This document shows positions 32,212-38,045 of a DNA stretch of 38,045 nucleotides, in pieces. The stretch is taken from positions 1 to 38,045 of the forward strand of contig NZ_RJVR01000092.1 in NCBI RefSeq assembly GCF_003999195.1. Reading direction: 5' to 3'. A program made the translations under genes and the position numbers. Source of the DNA: Streptomyces soli (GTDB lineage: Bacteria > Actinomycetota > Actinomycetes > Streptomycetales > Streptomycetaceae). How positions within the stretch are numbered: the stretch's first letter is position 1; the number at the start of each line of letters is the position of its first letter. The notes beneath the pieces were generated by a model that saw only the letters and a list, made by a program, of their open reading frames with translations, did not search any database and had not been told where the DNA came from.

Positions 32212-32532
32212 TGTGGCCGGCAGGGGCGGCACCAAGCTCTCCGGCTGCGAACGGCAGCGCGTCGCCATCGCCCGTGCTCCGCTCCGCCGCCTCCGCCTGC
32301 TGCTCTCGACGAGGCCACCTCCCAGCTCGACGCGGTCAACGAGGCGGCGCTGCGCGACACCATGGCCGATGTCGCCCGTACGACCACCGTGCTCGTGGTG
32401 GCGCACCGGCTTTCCACCGTCACCATGGCCGACCGGATCGTCGTGATGGACACCGGGACGGTGCGCGCGGCAGGCACATACGCCGGACTTGCGACCGCGG
32501 ACCCGCTCTACGCCGAGCTCGCAGCCACCTAG
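32212..32532 (+). pseudogene. Relic: C-terminal ATPase domain of an ABC exporter
   Basis: [20 protein letters not shown] is the ABC signature region (LSGGE/Q changed to LSGCE). After a frameshift near 32300 the next frame reads [40 protein letters not shown] and ends AELAAT at TAG 32530-32532. Walker B loop, H-loop and D-loop are visible. Walker A and the membrane domain are missing, as is the hydrophobic strand before Walker B. It was probably a multidrug-type exporter half. Confidence 0.78.
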
Positions 32533-32761
32533 TTCCTCACCGCCGTGGGCTGAACAGGTCCGAACGGAACCGGCCGCACCGGCTCCTTCCGGGGCCAGAT
32601 GCTTCAGATCACATGTGGCGTCCCTCTGCTGTCCATCTCCTGGGCCCGGTCTGTTCATTCTCTCTCCGCAGTCTCTCCTCTTACATACTTCCTCTTTAAA
32701 CAAACTTGGCTCTATCTATACGGCTCGGCGACGCGGGCCGAAGGCAAGGAGCGGGACGACC

Positions 32762-34471
32762 ATGGGCCACGGCCATCACCACGGGCACGACCACGCGCAC
32801 GGACACCACGACCACTCGCACGGCGACGGACCGGGGTCCTTGCCGCCGGCGCTCGACATGTCCGTACCGGACACTGAGCTGACGCCCAATCAGCTCTCCC
32901 GTCGCGGGATGCTGCGGCGCACCGGCCTGCTGGGCGCGGGCCTGGCGGCGAGCAGCGTGCTCGCCGGCGCCGGCGCCGCCGCCGCTGCGGACAGCAAGAC
33001 CGGGCGCAGCGGCTCCTGGTCCGGCGACTACCTGTGGCTGGCCGGCGACCACCACATCCACACGCAGTACAGCGGTGACGCGAAGTACCGGGTCATCGAC
33101 CACGTCCGCCACGGCAACGCCAACGGCCTGGACTGGATGGTCATCACCGACCACGGCGGCCCGCAGCACGCCAAGTTCGGTGTGGAGAAGGTCAACCCGG
33201 ACATCGTCGCGGCCCGCGACAAGGTCGAGGACACCCTGGTCTTCCAGGGCCTGGAGTGGAACATCCCATCGGCCGAGCACGGCACCGTCTTCGTGCACCC
33301 GGGCGCGAACGAGGTCGCCGTACTGAGGGAGTTCGAGAACTCCTTCGACGGCTCGGTCAAGGGCGCCTCCTCCAGCAGTCCCGCCAACGAGGCGCTGGCC
33401 ATCGCCGGTCTGAACTTCCTCGCCGACGCCGTCGCCGGCCGCCGGGTCAAGGACGCGCTGTTCCTCGCCAACCACCCGGCCCGCAAGGGTCTGGACTCCC
33501 CGCACGAGATCCGCGCCTGGCGTGACGCCCAGCCGCAGATCGCGGTGGGCATGGAGGGCGCGCCCGGCCACCAGGCCGCCGGCATCCCCGCGCCGAAGGG
33601 TCCCGGCTCGGGCCGCGGCTACTACGACAGCAGCCCGAGCGCCGATTCCTGGGCCGCTTACCCGCTGGAGAGCTACCGCACCTGGGGCGGCTTCGACTGG
33701 ATGACCTCGACCGTGGGCGGTCTGTGGGACAGCCTCCTCGCCGAGGGCAAGCCGTGGTGGATCACCGCCAACTCCGACTCGCACAATGTCTACGCGGACA
33801 ACGCGGTTCGTGGCCCCGGCAGCGACTTCAACGCCACCGGCAAGTACAACGACCCGGTCTACGGCGGCAGCCTCAGCCTCACGGACGGCGACTTCTGGCC
33901 CGGCCAGTACAGCCGCACCCACGTCGGCGCTACCAGCTTCTCGTACCGCTCGGTGATGAACGCCATCCGCGACGGCCGGGTCTGGGTCGACCACGGCGGC
34001 CTGATCAGCGGTCTCAACGCCCGCCTGCGCTCCGGCTCCAAGGAGGAGACCCTCGGCGGCATGCTGCGCGTCCGCCGCGGCGACAAGGTCGACCTGGTCA
34101 TCGACATCGACCTGGCGAACGGCCCCAACTGGGCGCAGTTCGTGCCCACGCTGGCCCGCGTGGACGTCATCGAGGGCGCCGTCACCGGCGCGGTCTCCGA
34201 CCGCGACACCTTCGCCACGCCCAACACCAAGGTCGTGAAGTCCTTCGAGGTCAACAAGTCCACGGGATCGGTCCGGCTGACCTACTCCCTGGGCCGCGTC
34301 GACCAGCCGCTGTACGTCCGCCTGCGCGGTACGGATGGCAACCGCAGCGCGGTCGGCCTGAACGGCGCCGCGGTGGACCCGGTCGGTCCCGCCATCGACG
34401 TCGTCGGCGACGCCGACCCGTGGAAGGACCTCTGGTTCTACTCCAACCCGATCTGGGTGCTGCCCGCGTGA
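32762..34471 (+). CDS. Tat-exported PHP-domain phosphoesterase with His-rich N-terminus
   Basis: A 569-residue protein. Residues 1-23 contain 11 histidines (MGHGHHHGHDHAHGHHDHSH). A twin-arginine signal (SRRGMLRRTGLLGAGLAASS, Arg47-Arg48) follows, with an Ala-rich cleavage region near 75. The mature part is a PHP metallophosphoesterase: HHIH (97-100), VITDHGG, ANHPARKG and NSDSH are the metal-ligand motifs. It is therefore probably exported folded, with metals loaded in the cytoplasm. A His-rich stretch before a Tat signal is unusual; it would be lost with the signal peptide and may serve metal capture. AAGGAG lies about 10 nt before the ATG. The 229 bp upstream includes an AT-rich stretch (about 32645-32725). 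The partner gene at 34468 overlaps its stop. Confidence 0.88.
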   Translation: MGHGHHHGHDHAHGHHDHSHGDGPGSLPPALDMSVPDTELTPNQLSRRGMLRRTGLLGAGLAASSVLAGAGAAAAADSKTGRSGSWSGDYLWLAGDHHIHTQYSGDAKYRVIDHVRHGNANGLDWMVITDHGGPQHAKFGVEKVNPDIVAARDKVEDTLVFQGLEWNIPSAEHGTVFVHPGANEVAVLREFENSFDGSVKGASSSSPANEALAIAGLNFLADAVAGRRVKDALFLANHPARKGLDSPHEIRAWRDAQPQIAVGMEGAPGHQAAGIPAPKGPGSGRGYYDSSPSADSWAAYPLESYRTWGGFDWMTSTVGGLWDSLLAEGKPWWITANSDSHNVYADNAVRGPGSDFNATGKYNDPVYGGSLSLTDGDFWPGQYSRTHVGATSFSYRSVMNAIRDGRVWVDHGGLISGLNARLRSGSKEETLGGMLRVRRGDKVDLVIDIDLANGPNWAQFVPTLARVDVIEGAVTGAVSDRDTFATPNTKVVKSFEVNKSTGSVRLTYSLGRVDQPLYVRLRGTDGNRSAVGLNGAAVDPVGPAIDVVGDADPWKDLWFYSNPIWVLPA

Positions 34472-35058
34472 CGAACCGTACGGTCCTCGGCATCGATGCC
34501 GGGTCCGCCGGCCTGCGGGAGGCCGACCATCTGATCCACCACCTGGTGGATCAGCTCGGCCTCCCCGCAGGCACGGTCGCCTGCACCCACCACATCCGCA
34601 CCGGCCGCCCGCACACCGCGGTGTCCCTCACCCTGCCGGACGCGGATTCGGTCGACGCCGTGTGGCGGGCTCTGACGGCGCCGGCCGCGGAGCCGATGGG
34701 CGTGTGTCTGGCCGGCCGCGCCCACGGCCCAGCGCACTTGGCGGACGCGGCCGGCCAGGCCGCTGCCGAGGCGACCGCCCGGTCCGGGGGCCGCGCCGTC
34801 CTCTATCCCGGTGTCGGACGCCTCACCGGCACCGTCACTGTGGCCGACATCCTCGCCCACACCCCCATCGCCCGGCTCACCGTCCTCGGCTCCGCGCCTG
34901 GCGACCACCCGGCGCCCACCGTCGAGGTGCTGACCCGCGCCCATGTCCGCCCCGAATGGCGCACCGGGGACCTCGTGCTGTCGCTGGTCCCCGCCGTCGG
35001 CGGCCGCCTCGCGCCCTTCGAGGTCCCCAACCCCACCCCCTGCTGCGCGGACCACTGA
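34468..35058 (+). CDS. Unknown protein translationally coupled to the PHP gene
   Basis: A 196-residue protein starting at GTG 34468, which overlaps the PHP stop (GTGA). No family was recognised. It is soluble with no signal peptide. Features: HLIHHLVDQLGLPAGTVACT, an Ala/Gly-rich middle, VLYPGVGRLTGTVTVADILA and a C-terminal Pro/Cys end PNPTPCCADH with adjacent cysteines. His pairs (THHIR, IHH) and the CC might bind metal. The tight overlap suggests a function with the PHP enzyme, for instance metal delivery or substrate handling; this is inference. Confidence 0.75.
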   Translation: MTNRTVLGIDAGSAGLREADHLIHHLVDQLGLPAGTVACTHHIRTGRPHTAVSLTLPDADSVDAVWRALTAPAAEPMGVCLAGRAHGPAHLADAAGQAAAEATARSGGRAVLYPGVGRLTGTVTVADILAHTPIARLTVLGSAPGDHPAPTVEVLTRAHVRPEWRTGDLVLSLVPAVGGRLAPFEVPNPTPCCADH

Positions 35059-35420
35059 CCACGCGATTGCGGGGACGTCCACGGCCTCGCCGCGACAGCG
35101 GTCGACCAGCAGCAGGTCGAACTCGTACATCGGGGACATGGGGGCAGCCATCGGCGCAAGGGTGCGGCCGGTGCTGGTACGGACCGGCCGCGGCGTCGCC
35201 CGTAAACCGGCGTACGCGGCGAAAGGTCGCTGTGCGGTGTCCGTGTCCGGGTTGCCGGGGCGTCCGGTTACAGGCAACTGCACCCTGGATTAGTGGGCCA
35301 TCAGGGTGAATCTGGCGAATTCCGGTTTCATTTCGGGCGGGTCGGGTGTCGTCCGGGAAGACGCGGACCGTACAACGGCAGCAGAACTGTGCCGTGAAAT
35401 CCTGAGGATCAGGAGCAAGC
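35059..35420. other. 362-bp intergenic region; hairpin at 35164-35191, no gene supported
   Basis: GCGGCCGGT (35164-35172) and ACCGGCCGC (35183-35191) form a perfect 9-bp stem with a 10-nt loop, a plausible terminator about 105 nt after the 34468 gene, though without a T-run. Short open frames on both strands show no recognised motif. The last about 100 bp (35300-35420) precede the secreted-protein gene and are less GC-rich, as expected of a promoter. Confidence 0.5.
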
Positions 35421-35819
35421 GTGAAAACAATCGTCCAGGCGGGCGTCGTCGCCGCCGGCGCCTTCGGCCTGGTTATGGCCGGCGGCGGGGCAGCTCTTGC
35501 CCAGATCGTCCCGCCGAACCGGTCCCTGCTGTCCGCGGTAGCGGGTGCCGATGTCGGCACCCTGACGAACATGGTCTCCGTCGTGGCGTGCAACAACCAT
35601 CTCGTGGACTACAACTACAAGTCGCCTGCCGACCACTCCCCCCACCCCTGCATCAACGGTCCGGTCCACAGTGGCAACAGCGTGAACAGCGGGAACTTCC
35701 TCAACCACGGAGATCCCCAAAACAGCGGCAATTTCACCAACGACAACGGGTCGACCAACACTCACAACGCCGTCACCGGGCCCGCGCAGCTGACCGGGTC
35801 ACCGGGCCCGAGCACCTGA
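35421..35819 (+). CDS. Small secreted Asn/Gly-rich protein, paralogue A
   Basis: A 132-residue protein from GTG 35421 (AGGAG 5 nt upstream). Residues 1-27 are a Sec signal peptide (KTIVQAGVVAAGAFGLVMAG, cleavage likely after ALA at 27). The mature protein has two cysteines (57 and 77), which could form one disulfide, and then an Asn/Gly/Ser-rich region. The motif NGPVHSGN is followed by NSGNF repeats and NGSTN; the end is Pro/Thr/Ser. It is homologous to the convergent gene at 35889-36281. It is not a chaplin by sequence (no hydrophobic chaplin domain) and matches no family I know. A surface or matrix role in aerial growth is conceivable but only inference. Confidence 0.85.
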   Translation: MKTIVQAGVVAAGAFGLVMAGGGAALAQIVPPNRSLLSAVAGADVGTLTNMVSVVACNNHLVDYNYKSPADHSPHPCINGPVHSGNSVNSGNFLNHGDPQNSGNFTNDNGSTNTHNAVTGPAQLTGSPGPST

Positions 35820-35832
35820 CCGGCGTCCGCCA

Positions 35833-35894
35833 CTGAACCAACCCAAGCGAACCGCGTGCCGACTATGCTGGCGGGCGGTTCGCTTGGGTCAGTG
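35833..35894. terminator. Bidirectional 15-bp stem-loop between the two secreted-protein genes
   Basis: ACCCAAGCGAACCGC (35841-35855) and GCGGTTCGCTTGGGT (35875-35889) are perfect inverted repeats with a 19-nt loop. The outer bases CCACTG/CAGTGG extend the stem past a small bulge. The right arm meets the stop of the minus-strand gene at 35889, and the left arm begins 22 nt after the plus-strand stop. There is no T-run, as is common in Streptomyces. Confidence 0.85.
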
Positions 35895-36281
35895 GTGGCG
35901 GCCGCTGGACAGCTGGTTGTCGTAGCCGTTCGGCGAGGAGCCATGCGTCACGTTGTTGCTGTTGGTCGATCCGTTGACGTCGGCGAAGTTGCCGGTGTTG
36001 TTGGCATTCCCCTTGCCGTACGTGAAGTTGCCGCTTTTGTTGGTGTTCCCGCTGTGTAGCGGTCCGTTGACGCAGAGCTTGACCCTCTTAACCCTCTTGG
36101 GACAGGAGGGACCATTGCCGATGTTGACAATGGTGGCACCGGTCTTGCCGGACACTCCCGAGAACGTCTGGGGCCAGATATCATCCGAATGGGCGAACGA
36201 GGTTCCGGACCCGGCTAGCACGATCCCGAGGACTCCGGCGACTACTGCGCCGATCCGCGCGGCTAGTTTCACTGCGTCCAT
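35889..36281 (-). CDS. Small secreted Asn/Gly-rich protein, paralogue B
   Basis: A 130-residue protein from ATG 36281 (AGGA about 5 nt upstream). Signal peptide 1-30 (LAARIGAVVAGVLGIVLAGS, cleavage likely after SFA). The mature part has two cysteines (60 and 70) separated by a basic stretch PKRVKRVKL, then VNGPLHSGN, KSGNFTYGKGNANNTGNF and NGSTNSNN, with a Ser/Gly/His tail. The shared pattern with paralogue A is C-[IV]-NGP-[VL]-HSGN, two [ST]GNF units and NGSTN. Convergent layout with a shared terminator suggests duplication by inversion or selection for paired expression. Secretion is well supported; function unknown. Confidence 0.87.
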   Translation of the reverse strand: MDAVKLAARIGAVVAGVLGIVLAGSGTSFAHSDDIWPQTFSGVSGKTGATIVNIGNGPSCPKRVKRVKLCVNGPLHSGNTNKSGNFTYGKGNANNTGNFADVNGSTNSNNVTHGSSPNGYDNQLSSGRHH

Positions 36282-36640
36282 CCAATCCTGGCGGTTTGGA
36301 ATGAGATCCCCCCATCCCTGTGCATAACCGAGGACAACCTTTGGGAAACAATTCGCCGGTCGAATTCACCCGGTCCGACCACGGTCTCCACTCCGATGGG
36401 TCAGTTGCGGTGGCAGAGATGCCCAACCAGTACGAACATGCCCTTCCCCGCGCCCGAGAAGGCAGCTCACCCCCATACCACCGTGGCCCGAGCGGCACCC
36501 ATGAAAGCTGTCGCAAGGGTCGGCGCCGCAGCAATTCCGGGGAACGGCGGAATGAATTACTCCCGTTTTTTCTCGCGCCCCATCCGGGGACGTGTCAGCG
36601 GGCGTGTCGGCCGCCGTTGGTGTCGATGGTCCACGGCGGT
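36282..36640. other. 359 bp upstream of paralogue B with no gene supported
   Basis: The minus-strand promoter of paralogue B must lie in the first 100-150 bp. Open frames on the plus strand across this stretch show no recognised domain; a short ATG frame near 36501 (MKAVARVGAAAIPGNGG) is signal-peptide-like but lacks a credible continuation. Confidence 0.5.
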
Positions 36641-36814
36641 TTACGTGCCGTGAGGCCAGGCACAGTCAGCCATGTACTGGAACGTGCTGCGGTGGACCTC
36701 GTCCATGGCATCGTCGTCGAAACGCAGTTCCGCCGAGGCCTGGGGGTCCTTGGTCTCCAGGTCCCGTGTCATCTTGGTCGCCATCTGTTGCGCGACCCTG
36801 CCCATCTCCTCAAT
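36641..36814 (-). pseudogene. phoU: Relic: fragment of PhoU phosphate-signalling protein
   Basis: Minus-strand sequence reads IEEMGRVAQQMATKMTRDLE, then ELRFDDDAMDEVHRSTFQYM and WPHGT before a stop at 36641. D..MD.LH...F and the MG..A..M helix are PhoU landmarks. The normal end (about VTLLGRYYERFADH) is cut away by the stop and the N-terminus is lost at 36814. PhoU would repress the Pho regulon with PstSCAB. Confidence 0.72.
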
Positions 36815-36934
36815 GGCCGGCCGGAGGAGACTGTGAGCGCCGCACTCGTCACCTTCCGCGACGGCAAGATCAGTTGTCTGAGGCAGTACCGCACCCGCGA
36901 AGAAGCCATCGCCGCAGCGGGAGCATGCGCCTGA
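36815..36934 (+). pseudogene. Relic: C-terminus of a SnoaL/NTF2-like protein
   Basis: Plus-strand sequence reads ETVSAALVTFRDGKISCLRQ, then YRTREEAIAAAGACA and TGA, the usual end of SnoaL-like nuclear-transport-factor-2 proteins (V.FRDG.I...R.Y.D...A). The first two thirds are absent. It begins where the PhoU relic on the other strand ends. Confidence 0.68.
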
Positions 36935-37042
36935 CCTCGCTGCGTTCCCGGCGCGCTTCGGTCGCGCTGCTCGGGGCAGCCTGTTCGTTTGGCCGGAGGC
37001 CGTGGCGAGCATGCGCACTCACATGGCGGACAAAAGGTGCGC

Positions 37043-37300
37043 ATGGGTGCTCGTCGTTCGGTGGTGGACCGCCTTCCGGAACTGCCATTGAGGCGCAGGC
37101 CGGTGGGAACTCCACTCGTGTTGATCCTGGCGATCGCCGTCGCCGACGACGTGACCGCACCTGATGTCCACCTGGGTCCCCTCCTCATCGTCGCGCCCGC
37201 CCTCACGGTCTCGTTTGCCAGGCCCCGGCTGACCGCTCTGATCGGGCCGACGACGACTCCGCCCTCCTTATCATCGAACGCACCCCCTCCCACCACCTCC
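37043..37300 (+). pseudogene. Relic: SpoIIE/PP2C phosphatase, membrane N-terminus joined to its last residues
   Basis: From ATG 37043 (AGG 5 nt upstream) the frame gives LPLRRRPVGTPLVLILAIAV then APDVHLGPLLIVAPALTVSF and ARPRLTALIG, the membrane-anchoring start of Streptomyces SpoIIE-type phosphatases. The sequence then shifts frame to ADDDSALLIIERTP, which resembles the extreme end of the PP2C domain. The catalytic domain between them is missing. This repeats the two-ends-only pattern of the gene at 2405. Confidence 0.65.
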
Positions 37301-37555
37301 ACCGGCCGCACGTCGTTGACGGCCTTACGGTCACCGCAGAGGGCGTGGGGGCAGGCAGTCGTAGTTGGCATCACCGCTGGTCAGTGGACTCTGTGCGTGA
37401 ACTGGGGCGGCCGAGGCGCGTGCCAACGGGCACGGCACATCCCAGCCCGAGAGAGCGGCGATAACCGTCATCACGCAGTGCAGCCATGATCGACAGCCAG
37501 TCGAATGTGAAGCCCATCACTTGAGATCTGGGTCATATCAACCTCATTCAAACAT

Positions 37556-37592
37556 TAGACATAGTCTACGTAGTTCTGTCCGCAAACGGACA
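37556..37592. promoter_or_regulatory. Two small dyads upstream of the terminal SpoIIE-like gene
   Basis: TAGAC-ATA-GTCTA (37556-37568) and TGTCCG-CAAA-CGGACA (37577-37592) are perfect inverted repeats lying 33-69 bp before the ATG at 37625, in an AT-richer leader. They could be operators or the second an mRNA hairpin. No sigma-factor consensus was convincingly matched. Confidence 0.4.
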
Positions 37593-37624
37593 TCTACGAG
37601 CCGTCTCCACCTAAGGACAAAAAC

Positions 37625-38045
37625 ATGGGTGCGCATGTCAGGGAGCCCAGCGCAAGCCGCGGCACCACCGTTCGGGCACTCAGGCGGGCGATCGCCCCCA
37701 AGCGGCTCTGCCGGCGGATGCAGGAGGAGGGCCGGCCGTTCGAGCCGGCTCTCCTCACTCCGCTGCTGGTGATCGTGCTGATCACGGTGGCGGCCCTGCT
37801 CACCCCCAACCTGCAGTTCTACCGGCTGCTCGGGGCGGCGCCGGCGCTGGCCGCCGCCATGTTCTCCATGGCCGGCACGCTGGGCATCGGACTGCTGGCC
37901 CTGACGGCCAACGTCGCCCTCTCCGCCGTCAACCACGACCTGGGCCGGACACCGGCCAATTTCACCCTGCTCGCGATCACGGCCATCACCCTGGCCGCCA
38001 CCTACGCCAGCCGGGTACGGCAGCACCGGGAGCACACCCTCGCCC
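37625..38045 (+). CDS. Membrane-anchored SpoIIE/PP2C-type phosphatase, N-terminal part (runs off the window)
   Basis: An open frame from ATG 37625 (AAGGA about 8 nt upstream) to the window end, 140 codons so far. An arginine-rich cytoplasmic start precedes about four membrane helices (LLTPLLVIVLITVAALLTPN, LGAAPALAAAMFSMAGTLGI, LLALTANVALSAV, FTLLAITAITLAATYASRVR). The last visible residues, RQHREHTLA, match the linker that precedes the PP2C domain in Streptomyces phosphatases of this layout (RQRRE.ELA.VR....A). The catalytic domain would lie beyond the window, so activity cannot be judged. Intact members dephosphorylate anti-anti-sigma factors at the membrane. Confidence 0.7.
   Translation, partial: MGAHVREPSASRGTTVRALRRAIAPKRLCRRMQEEGRPFEPALLTPLLVIVLITVAALLTPNLQFYRLLGAAPALAAAMFSMAGTLGIGLLALTANVALSAVNHDLGRTPANFTLLAITAITLAATYASRVRQHREHTLA

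Noticed and set aside
35421..36281. Chaplin or rodlin identity of the two small secreted proteins
   Set aside because: They lack the hydrophobic chaplin core and are hydrophilic Asn/Gly/Ser-rich proteins; only the signal peptide and small size agree.
1..38045. CRISPR arrays, rRNA, transposases or intact integrases
   Set aside because: No regularly spaced repeats, rRNA sequence or recognisable recombinase motifs were found in either strand.

Overview
The window is high-GC actinobacterial DNA, almost certainly from a Streptomyces or a close relative. The evidence is the strong G/C bias at third codon positions, PAS/GAF and SpoIIE-type phosphatase genes, F420-type luciferase-like oxidoreductases, an exact BldD-box match, and the short paralogous secreted proteins. 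No rRNA, tRNA, CRISPR array or intact transposase was seen.

Layout. Positions 1-2.4 kb hold alkylation repair (end of an AlkA-type glycosylase, ogt), then a MurA-like enolpyruvyl transferase with an N-terminal helix-turn-helix, preceded by a dyad that looks like its own operator. 2.4-6.6 kb (minus strand) holds a collapsed PAS-GAF/SpoIIE gene, an alpha/beta hydrolase, and arginine deiminase plus ornithine carbamoyltransferase. 6.7-11.8 kb has a rearranged FAD amine-oxidase gene convergent with the Pnkp-Hen1 RNA repair operon. 11.9-21.9 kb is mostly ordinary metabolism and housekeeping: homocysteine methyltransferase, LLM oxidoreductase, two small conserved proteins, MazG-like pyrophosphohydrolase, AAA ATPase, cupin, DUF1697, a P450-DinB fusion, epoxide hydrolase and an S9 peptidase. 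22-23.1 kb holds a decayed short threonyl-tRNA synthetase fused to a truncated GNAT gene, with a striking structured leader. 23.2-26.8 kb encodes two envelope membrane proteins (GT39-like glycosyltransferase and LtaS-like sulfatase).

From 26.8 kb on, intact genes alternate with a graveyard of fragments: alcohol dehydrogenase, GH88/105, TrmA-like, HATPase, ECF sigma, CorA, nuclease, MFS, ABC, PhoU, SnoaL and SpoIIE. The intact islands are a DUF488 protein, a large APC-type permease, a His-rich Tat-exported PHP protein with a coupled partner, a convergent pair of paralogous Asn/Gly-rich secreted proteins, and the start of a membrane-anchored SpoIIE-type phosphatase that runs off the end.

The best candidates for something undescribed are the convergent pair of Asn/Gly-rich secreted proteins (35.4-36.3 kb), the HTH-MurA with its dyad, the pseudoknot-capable leader before the decayed thrS copy, the DUF6099-like gene behind a perfect BldD box, and the PHP gene pair. 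Much of the rest is notable as a record of gene decay in which several genes keep only their two ends. All family assignments come from reading motifs by eye, with no database search.
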